In this document: positions 8,531-16,920 of the stretch, piece after piece
Numbering within the stretch: position 1 is the stretch's first letter
Layout: each line of letters starts with the position of its first letter
NCBI GenBank assembly: GCA_021835845.1
Contig: JAKBJU010000007.1
Span: forward strand, 3,485 to 67,484
Reading direction: 5' to 3'
Source of the DNA: Pseudomonadota bacterium
GTDB lineage: Bacteria; Pseudomonadota; Gammaproteobacteria; Burkholderiales; JABEVD01
DNA: 64,000 nucleotides
Translations under genes and position numbers: made by a program
The notes under the pieces: generated by a model
The model's input: the letters and a program-made list of their open reading frames with translations, nothing else
What the model was told of the DNA's origin: nothing
Databases searched by the model: none

Positions 8531-9279
8531 TTCAGAACCAGCGTCGTCGAGAGCGGCGCGTGGTCGGAAATCCTGGACCAGGGCTGCCCCTGATGAACTG
8601 AGGCTGCTCTGACGCTGAATCCCCTGACGTATATCCTGTCGAGGCGCAATAGCGGAAGCGCGGAAGGGAAGCTCCTTGCCACCTTTCCCCGCGTGGTCTC
8701 GAAAACCTCGTTCAGGGGCTTGCCGTGGACCATGATCTTCCCTGCCCTGCATGACCAGTCGTTGAAGTCGCCTGCAACGATCAGCGGGGAATCCCGAGGG
8801 ACGATCTCCTCGATTTTTTTCTCGAGCGCTGCGATCTGCTTCCTCCTCACGCGGGAAGAAAGCCCCATGTGGATGCAGATGCAGTGCAGATGCCTGTCCC
8901 ACGAGGGCACCTCGACTTCGCAGTGAAGCAGTCCGCGGCTTTCGAAGCGATGTCCGGAAATGTCGAAGTTGTCCCAGTTCAGGATGGGAAAACGGCTCAG
9001 AATCGCATTGCCGTGATGGCCTTCTTCGTAGACGGCATTCTTGCCGTAGGCGAATTCGGGCCATGCCGACTCCGCCAGAAATTCGTATTGGGGCGCCTCC
9101 GGCCAGTTCTCGTGGGTGAGCGCATGCTCCTCGTTCACCCCCTGCACTTCCTGGAGAAAAATCATATCGGCCCCGATGCCGTGCAGGTTCTCGCGCAATT
9201 CATGCACCATCAGCCTTCTGTTGAAGTGCGAAAAGCCCTTATGGATATTGTAGGTCGCGATGTGCAGCGTTCTGGACAT
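8527..9279 (-). CDS. Endonuclease/exonuclease/phosphatase-family protein (YbhP-like)
   Basis: A 250-residue member of the DNase I-like metal-dependent phosphodiesterase fold. Motifs seen are ATYNIHKG at the start, FLQEVQG (catalytic Glu) near residue 41, VAGDFNDW near 168 and SDHAPLS at the C-terminus. It has no signal peptide. The tight ATGA coupling to clsB suggests a role in phospholipid metabolism, as proposed for E. coli YbhP, but the substrate is not shown by the sequence. nadA ends just upstream, leaving a one-base gap. Confidence 0.85.
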   Translation of the reverse strand: MSRTLHIATYNIHKGFSHFNRRLMVHELRENLHGIGADMIFLQEVQGVNEEHALTHENWPEAPQYEFLAESAWPEFAYGKNAVYEEGHHGNAILSRFPILNWDNFDISGHRFESRGLLHCEVEVPSWDRHLHCICIHMGLSSRVRRKQIAALEKKIEEIVPRDSPLIVAGDFNDWSCRAGKIMVHGKPLNEVFETTRGKVARSFPSALPLLRLDRIYVRGFSVRAASVHQGQPWSRISDHAPLSTTLVLK

Positions 9280-9280
9280 T

Positions 9281-10369
9281 TCAGGAAACTTCTAGCATCC
9301 GCGAAAGCGCGAGCCTTGCGAGTTCGGCTTCGCTATCAGGCACCGTTATCCTGTTGACCACATGGCCCTCAAGAAGGTTTTCCAGCGTCCAGGCAAGATG
9401 CTGCGGGTCGATCCTTGCCATGGTCGAGCACATGCACACCGTGGGGGACATGAATCGCACCGTCTTGCCCTGAGGCTTGAACTCCTCCGCCAGGCGATTG
9501 ACCAGATTGAGTTCCGTTCCGACCAGCCAATGCGTGCCGGCAGGGGAATTTTCGATGGTCTTGATGATGGTCTCGGTCGAACCCACCTCGTCGGAAAGCC
9601 TGCAGACATCGAAGCTGCATTCCGGGTGGGAGATCACCCTGCCCTCGGGGTAGCTTTTCCTGAAATTCTCGATATGCTGCGGCTGAAACATCTGATGGAC
9701 AGAGCAGTGCCCTTTCCACAGGAGGATCTTCGCCTTCTTGATGGCCTCCTCGCTGTGCCCGCCCATCGGCTGGTCGTAATCCCATACCAGCATCTCTTCC
9801 AGGGGAATGCCCATCTTGTGACCGGACCAGCGTCCCAGGTGCTGATCCGGGAAGAACAGCACCTTTTCCCGTTTCGAAAAAGACCATTCCAGGATCTTTC
9901 CGGCATTGCTGGAAGTGCAGACGATGCCGCCGTGTTCGCCGCAGAACGCCTTCAGGTCGGCGGCTGAATTGATATAGGTTACGGGGGTGATGGTTTCATC
10001 CGGATCGAGGATGGCAGAAAGCTCGCGCCAGGCGCGCTCGACTTTCGACAGGTTGGCCATGTCAGCCATCGAGCACCCGGCAGAAAGATCGGGAAGGATG
10101 GCGACCTGTTCCGGCCCTGTCAGGATGTCCGCCACCTCCGCCATGAAATGCACGCCGCAGAACACGATGTATTCCGCTTCCGACCTTGCTGCCAGGCGCG
10201 AGAGCTTGAGCGAATCTCCCGTCAGGTCGGCATGCCTGTATACATCCGAGCGCTGGTAGTGGTGGCCCAGGATGACGACCTGCTTTCCCAAAGCGCTTTT
10301 TGCGGCGAGAATGCGCGCCTGACAACTCTCGTCATCCAGATTACGGTAAAGGTCGAAGGCAATGGCCAT
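9281..10369 (-). CDS. nadA: Quinolinate synthase NadA
   Basis: Condenses iminoaspartate and dihydroxyacetone phosphate to quinolinate for NAD synthesis, using a [4Fe-4S] cluster. The 362 residues include the LGHHYQRSDV block and three cysteines in the expected settings: VFCGVHFMAE, IVCTSSNAG and the C-terminal CMCSTMARID. I chose ATG 10369 because it has GGAG five bases upstream. ATG 10384 would overlap the stop of nudB as ATGA and add five residues. No nadB or nadC is in the window. Confidence 0.96.
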   Translation of the reverse strand: MAIAFDLYRNLDDESCQARILAAKSALGKQVVILGHHYQRSDVYRHADLTGDSLKLSRLAARSEAEYIVFCGVHFMAEVADILTGPEQVAILPDLSAGCSMADMANLSKVERAWRELSAILDPDETITPVTYINSAADLKAFCGEHGGIVCTSSNAGKILEWSFSKREKVLFFPDQHLGRWSGHKMGIPLEEMLVWDYDQPMGGHSEEAIKKAKILLWKGHCSVHQMFQPQHIENFRKSYPEGRVISHPECSFDVCRLSDEVGSTETIIKTIENSPAGTHWLVGTELNLVNRLAEEFKPQGKTVRFMSPTVCMCSTMARIDPQHLAWTLENLLEGHVVNRITVPDSEAELARLALSRMLEVS

Positions 10370-10380
10370 TTTCGCTCCAG

Positions 10381-10824
10381 TCATTTGTTCAGCATTTCGG
10401 GCAACTTCAGTATGGCAGATGCGTTGCTCGAGGAAAAAACCCTGGCCGCCGCGTCCTCGAAAGAGAGCCAGAGGTAATTCAGGTGCTCCCTGGGAGAAAG
10501 CCTGACAGGTTGAGGCTTCTCCAACCTGAAGCCGAAGACATGCTCGATGTTGCGGGTCACGCCAGGCGCATAGCGATGACGCCATTCGGGGTAGATCTCG
10601 TATTCGGTCTCGATTTCCCAATCCAGGAGCTCTCCCTGTTGGAGTCCCGTTTCTTCGCCGAGTTCGCGCATCGCCGCATTCCCCGGGCTTTCGCCCGCTT
10701 CCAGGCTGCCGGTCACGGATTGCCAGTAACCGGGATGGTCGGCGCGCTCGAGCAGCAGGACATCGAGGTCACCAGTATGCACGACGACCAGAACCGAAAA
10801 GGGACGCTTGCAGGTCTCAGCCAA
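10381..10824 (-). CDS. nudB: Dihydroneopterin triphosphate diphosphatase NudB (Nudix)
   Basis: Removes diphosphate from dihydroneopterin triphosphate in folate synthesis. The sequence follows E. coli NudB: KRPFSVLVVV, PGYWQSVTGSLEAGES, the Nudix box GSLEAGES..AMRELGEETG, and RHRYAPGVTRN. The best start is TTG 10824, which overlaps the stop of the rhodanese gene (TTGGCTGA) and gives 147 residues, close to E. coli. An ATG at 10884 would add 20 residues unlike the family. folK, a later folate enzyme, lies elsewhere in the window. Confidence 0.88.
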   Translation of the reverse strand: MAETCKRPFSVLVVVHTGDLDVLLLERADHPGYWQSVTGSLEAGESPGNAAMRELGEETGLQQGELLDWEIETEYEIYPEWRHRYAPGVTRNIEHVFGFRLEKPQPVRLSPREHLNYLWLSFEDAAARVFSSSNASAILKLPEMLNK

Positions 10825-11137
10825 GCTGATCCAGTGCGTTTCCGGATGCGACCCAGCCGATGATCCCGCCCTGGAGGTTGGCAAGATTGCTCCAGCCCTT
10901 GGCTGCGAGGAAGCCGCAAGCCTGACCTGATCGGCCTCCGGACTGGCAATAGATGACGGTGGGCGTGCTGCCGTCCAGTTCGTTCATCCTGACGGGAATG
11001 AGGTGCAGCGGAATATGGATCGCACCGGGTATGATCCCCCTTGCCACCTCCGCATCCGTTCTGACATCGACCAGCCTGATATTTCCCGATTTTTGCAGCT
11101 TCACCAGTTCCGCTGCATCGACATTATTGAAGCTCAT
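10817..11137 (-). CDS. Single-domain rhodanese-like protein
   Basis: A 106-residue rhodanese domain, likely a sulfurtransferase with a persulfide intermediate. It has the N-terminal RLVDVRTDAEVARG motif, the HIPL turn and an active-site loop CQSGGRSG with Cys near residue 64. The loop is six residues long, as in GlpE- and PspE-type thiosulfate sulfurtransferases. There is no signal peptide. It is first in the long minus-strand run and overlaps nudB. The physiological donor and acceptor are unknown. Confidence 0.88.
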   Translation of the reverse strand: MSFNNVDAAELVKLQKSGNIRLVDVRTDAEVARGIIPGAIHIPLHLIPVRMNELDGSTPTVIYCQSGGRSGQACGFLAAKGWSNLANLQGGIIGWVASGNALDQLG

Positions 11138-11182
11138 CCTGTTGCCTTAAAGAAACGTAGCCACCGCTATGCTAAAGACGGT

Positions 11183-11197
11183 TTGCCGATATGGCAA
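11183..11197. promoter_or_regulatory. Inverted repeat in the rhodanese-bepA intergenic region
   Basis: TTGCC, spacer GATAT, GGCAA form a perfect 15-base dyad in the 143-base gap between the divergent rhodanese and bepA genes. It could be an operator, but no known regulator consensus fits, and one such dyad may occur by chance. Confidence 0.25.
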
Positions 11198-11280
11198 GCC
11201 TTGCGCCTGTAGATTGGGTTCATTCCATTTCTTTCAAGCGCCTGTAGGAACTCATTCGCAAAAGATTTATCATAGATGCC

Positions 11281-12723
11281 ATGAAATTGGCGATCACCGT
11301 CCTGCTGCTTCTTTTTTCCTTTGCCGGCTTTGCCGAGGGGCTGCCCGACATTGCCGACGCTTCCCAGGCGGCGCTGTCTCCCGAACAGGAGAAACAGCTG
11401 GGCGAGCAGATCATGCGGGAGATTCGCGCCGACCCTTCCTATCTGGACGACCCTGAACTGGTTCAATATCTGGACGACCTAGGACAGCGCCTCGTCGTCA
11501 ACACCACCATGCCCGGCCTGAACCTCAATTTCTTCATGGTCCAGGATAACACGGTCAACGCCTTCGCCCTGCCAGGCGGCTTCGTCGGGGTGAACACCGG
11601 GCTGATCCTGACCGCGGAAAGCGAGTCCGAGCTGGCAAGCGTGCTTGCACACGAAATCAGTCACATCACGCAGCGGCATTATGCGAGGATGGGGGTCGAA
11701 ACCAAGGGAAGCTCGCTCGAATCTCTCGCCGCCCTTGCCGTGGCCATACTGACGGCCAGGGGGGGCAGCCAGGTGAGCGGCGCAGCCCTCGCGGCAGCGC
11801 AGGCCAATGCCATCCAGTCCCAGCTGGATGTCACCCGGGCGCACGAAGAAGAGGCAGACAGGGTGGGGCTCGGCGTCCTTGCAAAATCCGGATTCGATCC
11901 CAGGGCAATGGCGACCTTCTTCGAGCGCCTGCAAAAATCGACGCGCCTTTACGAAAACAATGCCCCCGTTTATCTGCGCGACCACCCGCTCACCAGCCAG
12001 CGTATCGCCGCGATCGAGAACCGGGTCCAGGGCTATCCCTACAAACAGGTTGTGGACAGCCCCGACTTCTGGCTGCTCAGAGAGAGACTGCTAGCCGACC
12101 AGGGAGAGCCGAACGATGCCCTAAACTACTTCGAGACGGCGTTGAAACAGGGGAAATACGAGAACGAGGCAGCTTACCGCTTCGGCCTTACCGAAGTGCT
12201 GATGCGGCTCGGGAAATACGACAGGGCCGAGCAGGAACTTGCCAAGGTCCAAAAGGCCTTCGGGCCAAACCCCATCATAGCGACGATGCGGGGACGGGTT
12301 CTGCTCGCGCTCGGCAGGAAAAAGGAGGCTCTGGCGCATTATGCCAATGCCCTGGCATCCTACCCGGACTACAAGGCGCTGATCTACGATTATGTCGGGG
12401 CGTTGATCGACAACGGGCATGCTGCAGAGGCAGCCCGCCTCGCCACATCGCGGCTGCGCCAGGACACTGACGACATCGACCTTTATCAGTTGAGCGCGCG
12501 AGCTTACGCATCGCTCGGAAAGAATCTGCTGGAACACCAGGCGCAGGCCGAAGTGTATTACCTGGCGGGGAACCTTTCAGCCGCGATAGACCAACTGCAG
12601 CTCGCCGAGAAATCCGGTGACGGGGATTTCTATTCGCACTCCATGGTCGAAGCCAGGCTCCGGCAGTTCAAGGCCATGGCAGCCGAGGCGGGCGGCAAAA
12701 AGAAGAAGCGCCGGGGCTTATAA
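11281..12723 (+). CDS. bepA: Periplasmic M48 metalloprotease/chaperone with TPR domain (BepA)
   Basis: Outer-membrane quality-control protease that helps or degrades stalled LptD and Bam substrates. The 480 residues begin with a cleavable signal peptide (AGFA-EG near residue 19). An M48 domain follows with the zinc site HEISH near 124 and the third ligand in HEEEADRVG near 187. The C-terminal half, about residues 260-470, is made of TPR-like helical repeats. The protein ends in a basic KKKKRR tail. The last six bases overlap the convergent ubiD gene. Confidence 0.93.
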   Translation: MKLAITVLLLLFSFAGFAEGLPDIADASQAALSPEQEKQLGEQIMREIRADPSYLDDPELVQYLDDLGQRLVVNTTMPGLNLNFFMVQDNTVNAFALPGGFVGVNTGLILTAESESELASVLAHEISHITQRHYARMGVETKGSSLESLAALAVAILTARGGSQVSGAALAAAQANAIQSQLDVTRAHEEEADRVGLGVLAKSGFDPRAMATFFERLQKSTRLYENNAPVYLRDHPLTSQRIAAIENRVQGYPYKQVVDSPDFWLLRERLLADQGEPNDALNYFETALKQGKYENEAAYRFGLTEVLMRLGKYDRAEQELAKVQKAFGPNPIIATMRGRVLLALGRKKEALAHYANALASYPDYKALIYDYVGALIDNGHAAEAARLATSRLRQDTDDIDLYQLSARAYASLGKNLLEHQAQAEVYYLAGNLSAAIDQLQLAEKSGDGDFYSHSMVEARLRQFKAMAAEAGGKKKKRRGL

Positions 12724-14181
12724 CCCCAGATCACCCCACAGCGCATCGATGCGTTCTTTCACCTTGCCATCCATAACAATGGGTTTTCCCCATTCCCGAC
12801 TGGTCTCCCCTTGCCACTTGTTGGTCGCATCCATCCCCATCTTGCTTCCCAGGCCGGATACCGGGCTCGCGAAATCAAGGTAATCGATGGGCGTGTTCTC
12901 GACCATGAGGGTATCGCGCGCCGGATCCATGCGGGTCGTGATCGCCCAGATGACTTCCTTCCAGTCGCGAATGTCGACGTCGTCGTCGACCACGACGATG
13001 AATTTCGTGTACATGAACTGCCTGAGGTAAGACCAGATGCCGAACATCACCCGCTTCGCGTGACCCGGATACTGCTTCCTGATCGAAACCACGGCGAGAC
13101 GGTAGGAGCAGCCCTCCGGAGGAAGGTAGAAGTCGACGATTTCGGGAAACTGTTTTTGCAAAAGCGGCACGAACACCTCGTTGAGCGCTACGCCCAGGAT
13201 GGCGGGTTCGTCGGGAGGCTTTCCGGTATAGGTGCTGTGGTAGATCGGATTTTCGCGCATCGTGATGCGGTCGATGGTGAATACCGGAAACCGGTCCTGC
13301 TCGTTGTAATAGCCGGTATGGTCCCCAAAAGGCCCTTCGAGCGCGGTCTCCCCAGGATGAATCGCCCCTTCAAGGATGATTTCCGCACTGGCGGGCACCT
13401 CCAGATTCGACCCCAGGCATTTGACGAGTTCCGTCTTCGATCCTCGCAAAAGACCCGCGAACTGGTATTCGCTCAGGCTGTCGGGAACCGGGGTAACTGC
13501 GCCGAGTATGGTCGCGGGATCGGCCCCGAGTGCAACTGCGACGGGAAAAGGCTCTGCGGGATGCGCATGCAGGTGATCGCGCAAATCCAGTGCCCCTCCC
13601 CTGTGGGCCAGCCATCTCATGATGACCTTGTTTTTCGCGATCACCTGCTGGCGGTAGATGCCGAGATTCTGGCGGGGCTTCAATGGCCCCCTCGTGACCA
13701 CCAGTCCCCAGGTGATGAGCGGGGCGATGTCTTCAGGCCAGCAGGTCTGAATGGGGAGCTTCGACAGATCGACTTCGGATCCTTCCCATACGATTTCCTG
13801 GCACGGCGCATGCTTGACGGTTTTGGGCGTCATGTTGAGCACCTGCTTCAGGACCGGCCATTTCTCCCAGGCATCCTTCAGCCCTCTGGGCGGCTCGGGC
13901 TCCTTGAGGTAGGCGAGCAGCCTGCCAATTTCGCGAAGCGCTCCGGCATCTTCCTCCCCCATCCCGAGCGCCACCCGACCGGGCGTACCGAAAAGGTTGG
14001 CGAGCACCGGGATTTTCGAGTTCTTCGGATTTTCGAAAAGCAGGGCAGGCCCTCCCGCGCGCAATACCCTGTCGCATATTTCGGTCATTTCGAGATTCGG
14101 ATCGATCTCGACGGAAATACGCTTCAGCTCGCCGCGCGCCTCGAGCTGCGCGATGAAATCCCTGAGGTCGCCGTATTTCAT
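12718..14181 (-). CDS. ubiD: 4-hydroxy-3-polyprenylbenzoate decarboxylase UbiD
   Basis: Removes the ring carboxyl group in ubiquinone synthesis, using prenylated FMN made by UbiX. The 487-residue protein has the family hallmarks: [10 protein letters not shown] at the start, [24 protein letters not shown], the [11 protein letters not shown] loop with the catalytic Glu-Arg-Glu set nearby, and DDDVDIRDW. No ubiX or other ubiquinone gene lies next to it here. It is probably the last gene behind the yqjDEK-like cluster (10-base gap) and converges with bepA. Confidence 0.96.
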   Translation of the reverse strand: MKYGDLRDFIAQLEARGELKRISVEIDPNLEMTEICDRVLRAGGPALLFENPKNSKIPVLANLFGTPGRVALGMGEEDAGALREIGRLLAYLKEPEPPRGLKDAWEKWPVLKQVLNMTPKTVKHAPCQEIVWEGSEVDLSKLPIQTCWPEDIAPLITWGLVVTRGPLKPRQNLGIYRQQVIAKNKVIMRWLAHRGGALDLRDHLHAHPAEPFPVAVALGADPATILGAVTPVPDSLSEYQFAGLLRGSKTELVKCLGSNLEVPASAEIILEGAIHPGETALEGPFGDHTGYYNEQDRFPVFTIDRITMRENPIYHSTYTGKPPDEPAILGVALNEVFVPLLQKQFPEIVDFYLPPEGCSYRLAVVSIRKQYPGHAKRVMFGIWSYLRQFMYTKFIVVVDDDVDIRDWKEVIWAITTRMDPARDTLMVENTPIDYLDFASPVSGLGSKMGMDATNKWQGETSREWGKPIVMDGKVKERIDALWGDLGL

Positions 14182-14191
14182 TTCCAGCCTT

Positions 14192-14515
14192 TCAAGAATA
14201 CATTTCCTTTCTGTCGCTGAAATAGAGCCAGCCCTTGACGATGCGGTAGATGACCCATATCGCGTCCATGCCCAGAATGACCCAGCCTATCAGCAGAACA
14301 TAAGTGATGGAGCCGATGATGCCCCACAGCAGGCTGTACCAGAATGTCCTCATCTGCCATCTGAAGTGGGATTCGAGCCAGGTTCCCCTGACGTCGGGAA
14401 GCTTGACGTAATTGATGATGATTGCGATCAGATAGGTAATGCCGAAAAAAAAGGATGCCGCCTGCAGCGCGTAGATCGCCGGCGTGAGCGTCTCTGCGGA
14501 ATCCCGTTCACGCAT
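14192..14515 (-). CDS. Small inner-membrane protein, DUF4870-like
   Basis: About 107 residues with three hydrophobic helices: [20 protein letters not shown], a second around [20 protein letters not shown], and a short one before the basic end. The motif [14 protein letters not shown] is typical of DUF4870/YidH-type membrane proteins of unknown function. The start at 14515 gives an eight-base overlap with the yqjK-like gene; ATG 14539 is an alternative. The position behind yqjDEK suggests an envelope role, without further evidence. Confidence 0.75.
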   Translation of the reverse strand: MRERDSAETLTPAIYALQAASFFFGITYLIAIIINYVKLPDVRGTWLESHFRWQMRTFWYSLLWGIIGSITYVLLIGWVILGMDAIWVIYRIVKGWLYFSDRKEMYS

Positions 14516-14780
14516 CGCCTGCGAGCTTTCCCCTGGCATTCTTGTAAAGCCCCCAGAAAAACCAGCCTCGCTTCAGCCATCTGAAAGTTCTGGCAGGTCT
14601 CAGCACGACAAATATTGCAGCGGCAAGGGCGGGAACGAGCGGATGTTCCCTGAGGTAGCGGGCAAAGGCAACCCCCCTGTCGATCGCGGCAAGGGGCGGC
14701 TTGAGGATCTGCGCTTCACGGGCGAGATCCCGTCTCTGACTTGCGATCCTTGCCAGAATCGCCTGTTTGCGCACGTTCAT
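14508..14780 (-). CDS. yqjK: YqjK-like protein
   Basis: A 90-residue basic protein with one hydrophobic segment (LVPALAAAIFVVLRP) between Arg/Lys-rich flanks. The N-terminal MNVRKQAILARIASQRRDLA matches YqjK of enterobacteria. Its ATG overlaps the stop of the preceding holin-superfamily gene as ATGA, which fixes the start. The function is unknown. In E. coli the yqjDEK genes form a stationary-phase operon with ribosome-binding, membrane-anchored YqjD. The larger open frame upstream of this start is out of frame with that gene and is not real. Confidence 0.82.
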   Translation of the reverse strand: MNVRKQAILARIASQRRDLAREAQILKPPLAAIDRGVAFARYLREHPLVPALAAAIFVVLRPARTFRWLKRGWFFWGLYKNARGKLAGDA

Positions 14781-15145
14781 TCCAGCTCGCTCATGTCCCG
14801 GGAGAACTCGGCAAGGCTCTGCGAGAAAAGACCGGATTTCGATTTTGCCTTCTTCATGAAAACCGCTCCGGCATAGAGACCGGCTGCCGTGAACAGCGCA
14901 GCGAGAACACCCAGAGCAATCAGCCTCTCGTCCCAGAAGGCCACCAGAACCAGAACAACGGCCAGGACCACTGCGATGCCGATGAAGAAAAGGGAAAGCG
15001 CTGCGCAAAAAGCTAGCCCTGCAAGCCGCGCCACCTCCTCCTCGAATTCGACGGAAAGCAGTTCAACGCGCGTTTTGGCTATCCCGACCAGGGTCGCCAG
15101 AAGCCGCTTCACGGAAGAAAACAGCCCCGACCCATCACTGCCCAT
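14777..15145 (-). CDS. yqjE: Phage-holin-superfamily membrane protein YqjE
   Basis: About 122 residues. A cytoplasmic N-terminal helix (SSVKRLLATLVGIAKTRVEL) is followed by two closely spaced transmembrane helices around residues 50-100. This is the holin-superfamily III/YqjE pattern, and there is nothing phage-like around it. The start at 15145 matches the conserved beginning of the family; an in-frame ATG at 15217 would overlap the yqjD-like gene. It is the middle member of the yqjD-yqjE-yqjK order, coupled by ATGA to yqjK. Confidence 0.85.
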   Translation of the reverse strand: MGSDGSGLFSSVKRLLATLVGIAKTRVELLSVEFEEEVARLAGLAFCAALSLFFIGIAVVLAVVLVLVAFWDERLIALGVLAALFTAAGLYAGAVFMKKAKSKSGLFSQSLAEFSRDMSELE

Positions 15146-15150
15146 ATCGC

Positions 15151-15456
15151 TCAGCGGCGGCCGATCAGCATGCCGATGACGAGGCCGACTCCGGCTGCGA
15201 TTCCGACTGATCTCCATGGATTTTCATGGACATAGCCGTCCGCCACCTTGGCGGCTTCCTTGCCCTTGTCGAGCAATATGCCCTCCGCTTCCCTGAGCTT
15301 TGCCTTGGCTTCGGTAATTTTCTTCTCGAGCTTGACGCGGGTTGCCGAGAATTTCTCCCCGGCCTCGCTTGCCGTCGCCTGGAGCAGCTCCTCAGCATCG
15401 GCTATGACGACCTTGAAGTCCGCTACCAGTTTTTCTTTTGATTCTGCTGAATTCAT
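15151..15456 (-). CDS. yqjD: DUF883 family protein (YqjD/ElaB-like)
   Basis: A 101-residue protein with a long amphipathic helix rich in Glu, Lys and Ala. It ends in a glycine-zipper membrane anchor (SVGIAAGVGLVIGMLIGRR), preceded by the family motif VHENPWRS. E. coli YqjD and ElaB are C-tail-anchored proteins that bind ribosomes in stationary phase. The start at 15456 was chosen over ATG-type codons further upstream because the family begins at this point. It is the first gene of the yqjDEK-like cluster. Confidence 0.9.
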   Translation of the reverse strand: MNSAESKEKLVADFKVVIADAEELLQATASEAGEKFSATRVKLEKKITEAKAKLREAEGILLDKGKEAAKVADGYVHENPWRSVGIAAGVGLVIGMLIGRR

Positions 15457-15532
15457 GATGGAATCCCTTTTCGTGAAATGACCTGCTCCCGATTCCATTA
15501 TAAGGAGTATGGGAAGGGTTTTCCAGTTCGGA

Positions 15533-16456
15533 TCAGCCGTTCAGCTGTTTCGGGATGGGAAAGGAGACGTTTTCGCGGATGCCCTGCAATTCGCAAACCT
15601 CGTCGGCCCCCAGCTCCTTCAGCCTTTCGATCACTTCCTGAACCAGTTGCTCCGGCGCGGATGCCCCGGCTGTGACGCCTATCCTGTTCTTTCCGGAAAA
15701 CCATTCAGCTTTCAGCTCGCCCGCATTGTCGACCATGTGGGATTCCACCCCGAGGGATCTTGCGACTTCCCTCAGCCTGTTCGAATTGGAGCTGTTCGGG
15801 GAGCCGACCACGATGACGAGGTCGCTTTGTTCCGAAAGCATCTTGACCGCATCCTGGCGGTTCTGTGTGGCATAGCAGATGTCGTCCTTTTTCGGCCCGA
15901 CGATTTTTGGGAAGCGCGCCTTGAGGGCTTCGACGATCCTGGAGGCATCGTCCACGGAAAGCGTGGTCTGTGTCACGAACGCGAGGTTATCCGGGTCATT
16001 GACCCTCAAAAGAGGCACGTCCTCGGGCTTTTCGACGAGATACATCCCCCCTGCCGACTGGCCCATGGTGCCTTCCACTTCGGGGTGCCCGGCATGCCCT
16101 ATCATGATGATCTCCCTGCCCTGCTCGCGCATCCTGACTACTTCGACATGGACTTTCGTGACGAGCGGACAAGTCGCATCGAACAGCCTGAATCCGGCAT
16201 CCTCCGCCTGTTTGCGCACGGCAAGGGAAACGCCGTGGGCGCTGAATATCAGCGTAGCGCCCAGCGGAACCTCCGCGAGGTCCTCGATGAAAATCGCCCC
16301 CTTCTTCTTGAGATCGTCGACCACGAACTTGTTGTGGACGACTTCGTGGCGCACGTAAATCGGCTCGCCAAAGTTGGCGAGCGCGCGCTCGACGATTTCG
16401 ATGGCGCGGTCGACACCCGCGCAGAATCCCCTGGGATTGGCAAGCAGCACCTTCAT
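15533..16456 (-). CDS. ispH: 4-hydroxy-3-methylbut-2-enyl diphosphate reductase IspH
   Basis: Last enzyme of the MEP isoprenoid pathway, producing IPP and DMAPP with a [4Fe-4S] cluster. The cluster cysteines are visible at Cys12 (NPRGFCAGV), Cys96 ([11 protein letters not shown]) and Cys194 ([11 protein letters not shown]). The catalytic block TQTTLSVDD and the SSNSNRL motif are also present. Start 16456 gives 307 residues and an ATGA overlap with lspA. The lspA-ispH order is common in betaproteobacteria. The longer upstream open frame belongs to antisense of lspA. Confidence 0.97.
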   Translation of the reverse strand: MKVLLANPRGFCAGVDRAIEIVERALANFGEPIYVRHEVVHNKFVVDDLKKKGAIFIEDLAEVPLGATLIFSAHGVSLAVRKQAEDAGFRLFDATCPLVTKVHVEVVRMREQGREIIMIGHAGHPEVEGTMGQSAGGMYLVEKPEDVPLLRVNDPDNLAFVTQTTLSVDDASRIVEALKARFPKIVGPKKDDICYATQNRQDAVKMLSEQSDLVIVVGSPNSSNSNRLREVARSLGVESHMVDNAGELKAEWFSGKNRIGVTAGASAPEQLVQEVIERLKELGADEVCELQGIRENVSFPIPKQLNG

Positions 16457-16920
16457 GACTTGCCTCTGCGCAAATTGTCCAGAATCAGCAGCGCAGCTCC
16501 CAGCGTGATGGCCGAGTCGGCCAGGTTGAAGGCCGGGAAATGATGTTCGGCGAGATGAAAGTCGAGGAAATCGACGACGTGCCCTATCCTGACCCTGTCG
16601 ACAAGGTTGCCCAGCGCTCCGCCCAGAACGAGGCTCAGGGCGAGGCTGAAAAGGAATTCCCCCCTGTGCTTCCTGAGCAAGAAGAGGATCAGGATCGAAG
16701 CGGCAACCGCGATGACCATGAAAAACTCCCTTTGCCATCCCCCGGCATTGTTGAGAAAGCTGAAGGCGGCACCTTCGTTGTAAACAAGGGCAAGACTGAA
16801 AAATGAAGTGAATGCCAACTCCCCTTTCCCGGAGAGCATTTTCACGATTTCCCATTTACTCGCCTGGTCGAGCAGGACGACGGCAAGACTCAGGAAAAGC
16901 CAGCGCATCCACTCAAGCAT
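16453..16920 (-). CDS. lspA: Lipoprotein signal peptidase LspA
   Basis: Inner-membrane aspartic protease that removes signal peptides from diacylated prolipoproteins, such as BamC, Pal and the Ala/Pro lipoprotein in this window. The 155-residue protein has four transmembrane helices and the conserved GNLVDR motif. The catalytic aspartates are expected at Asp117 (HVVDF) and Asp135 (FNLADSAI). Start 16920 overlaps the ileS stop by eight bases; an upstream in-frame start would lie far inside ileS. It is part of ribF-ileS-lspA-ispH. Confidence 0.97.
   Translation of the reverse strand: MLEWMRWLFLSLAVVLLDQASKWEIVKMLSGKGELAFTSFFSLALVYNEGAAFSFLNNAGGWQREFFMVIAVAASILILFLLRKHRGEFLFSLALSLVLGGALGNLVDRVRIGHVVDFLDFHLAEHHFPAFNLADSAITLGAALLILDNLRRGKS

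Noticed and set aside
14777..15145. Phage holin as a sign of a prophage
   Set aside because: The protein is of the YqjE type and sits in a yqjDEK-like cluster with no phage genes near.
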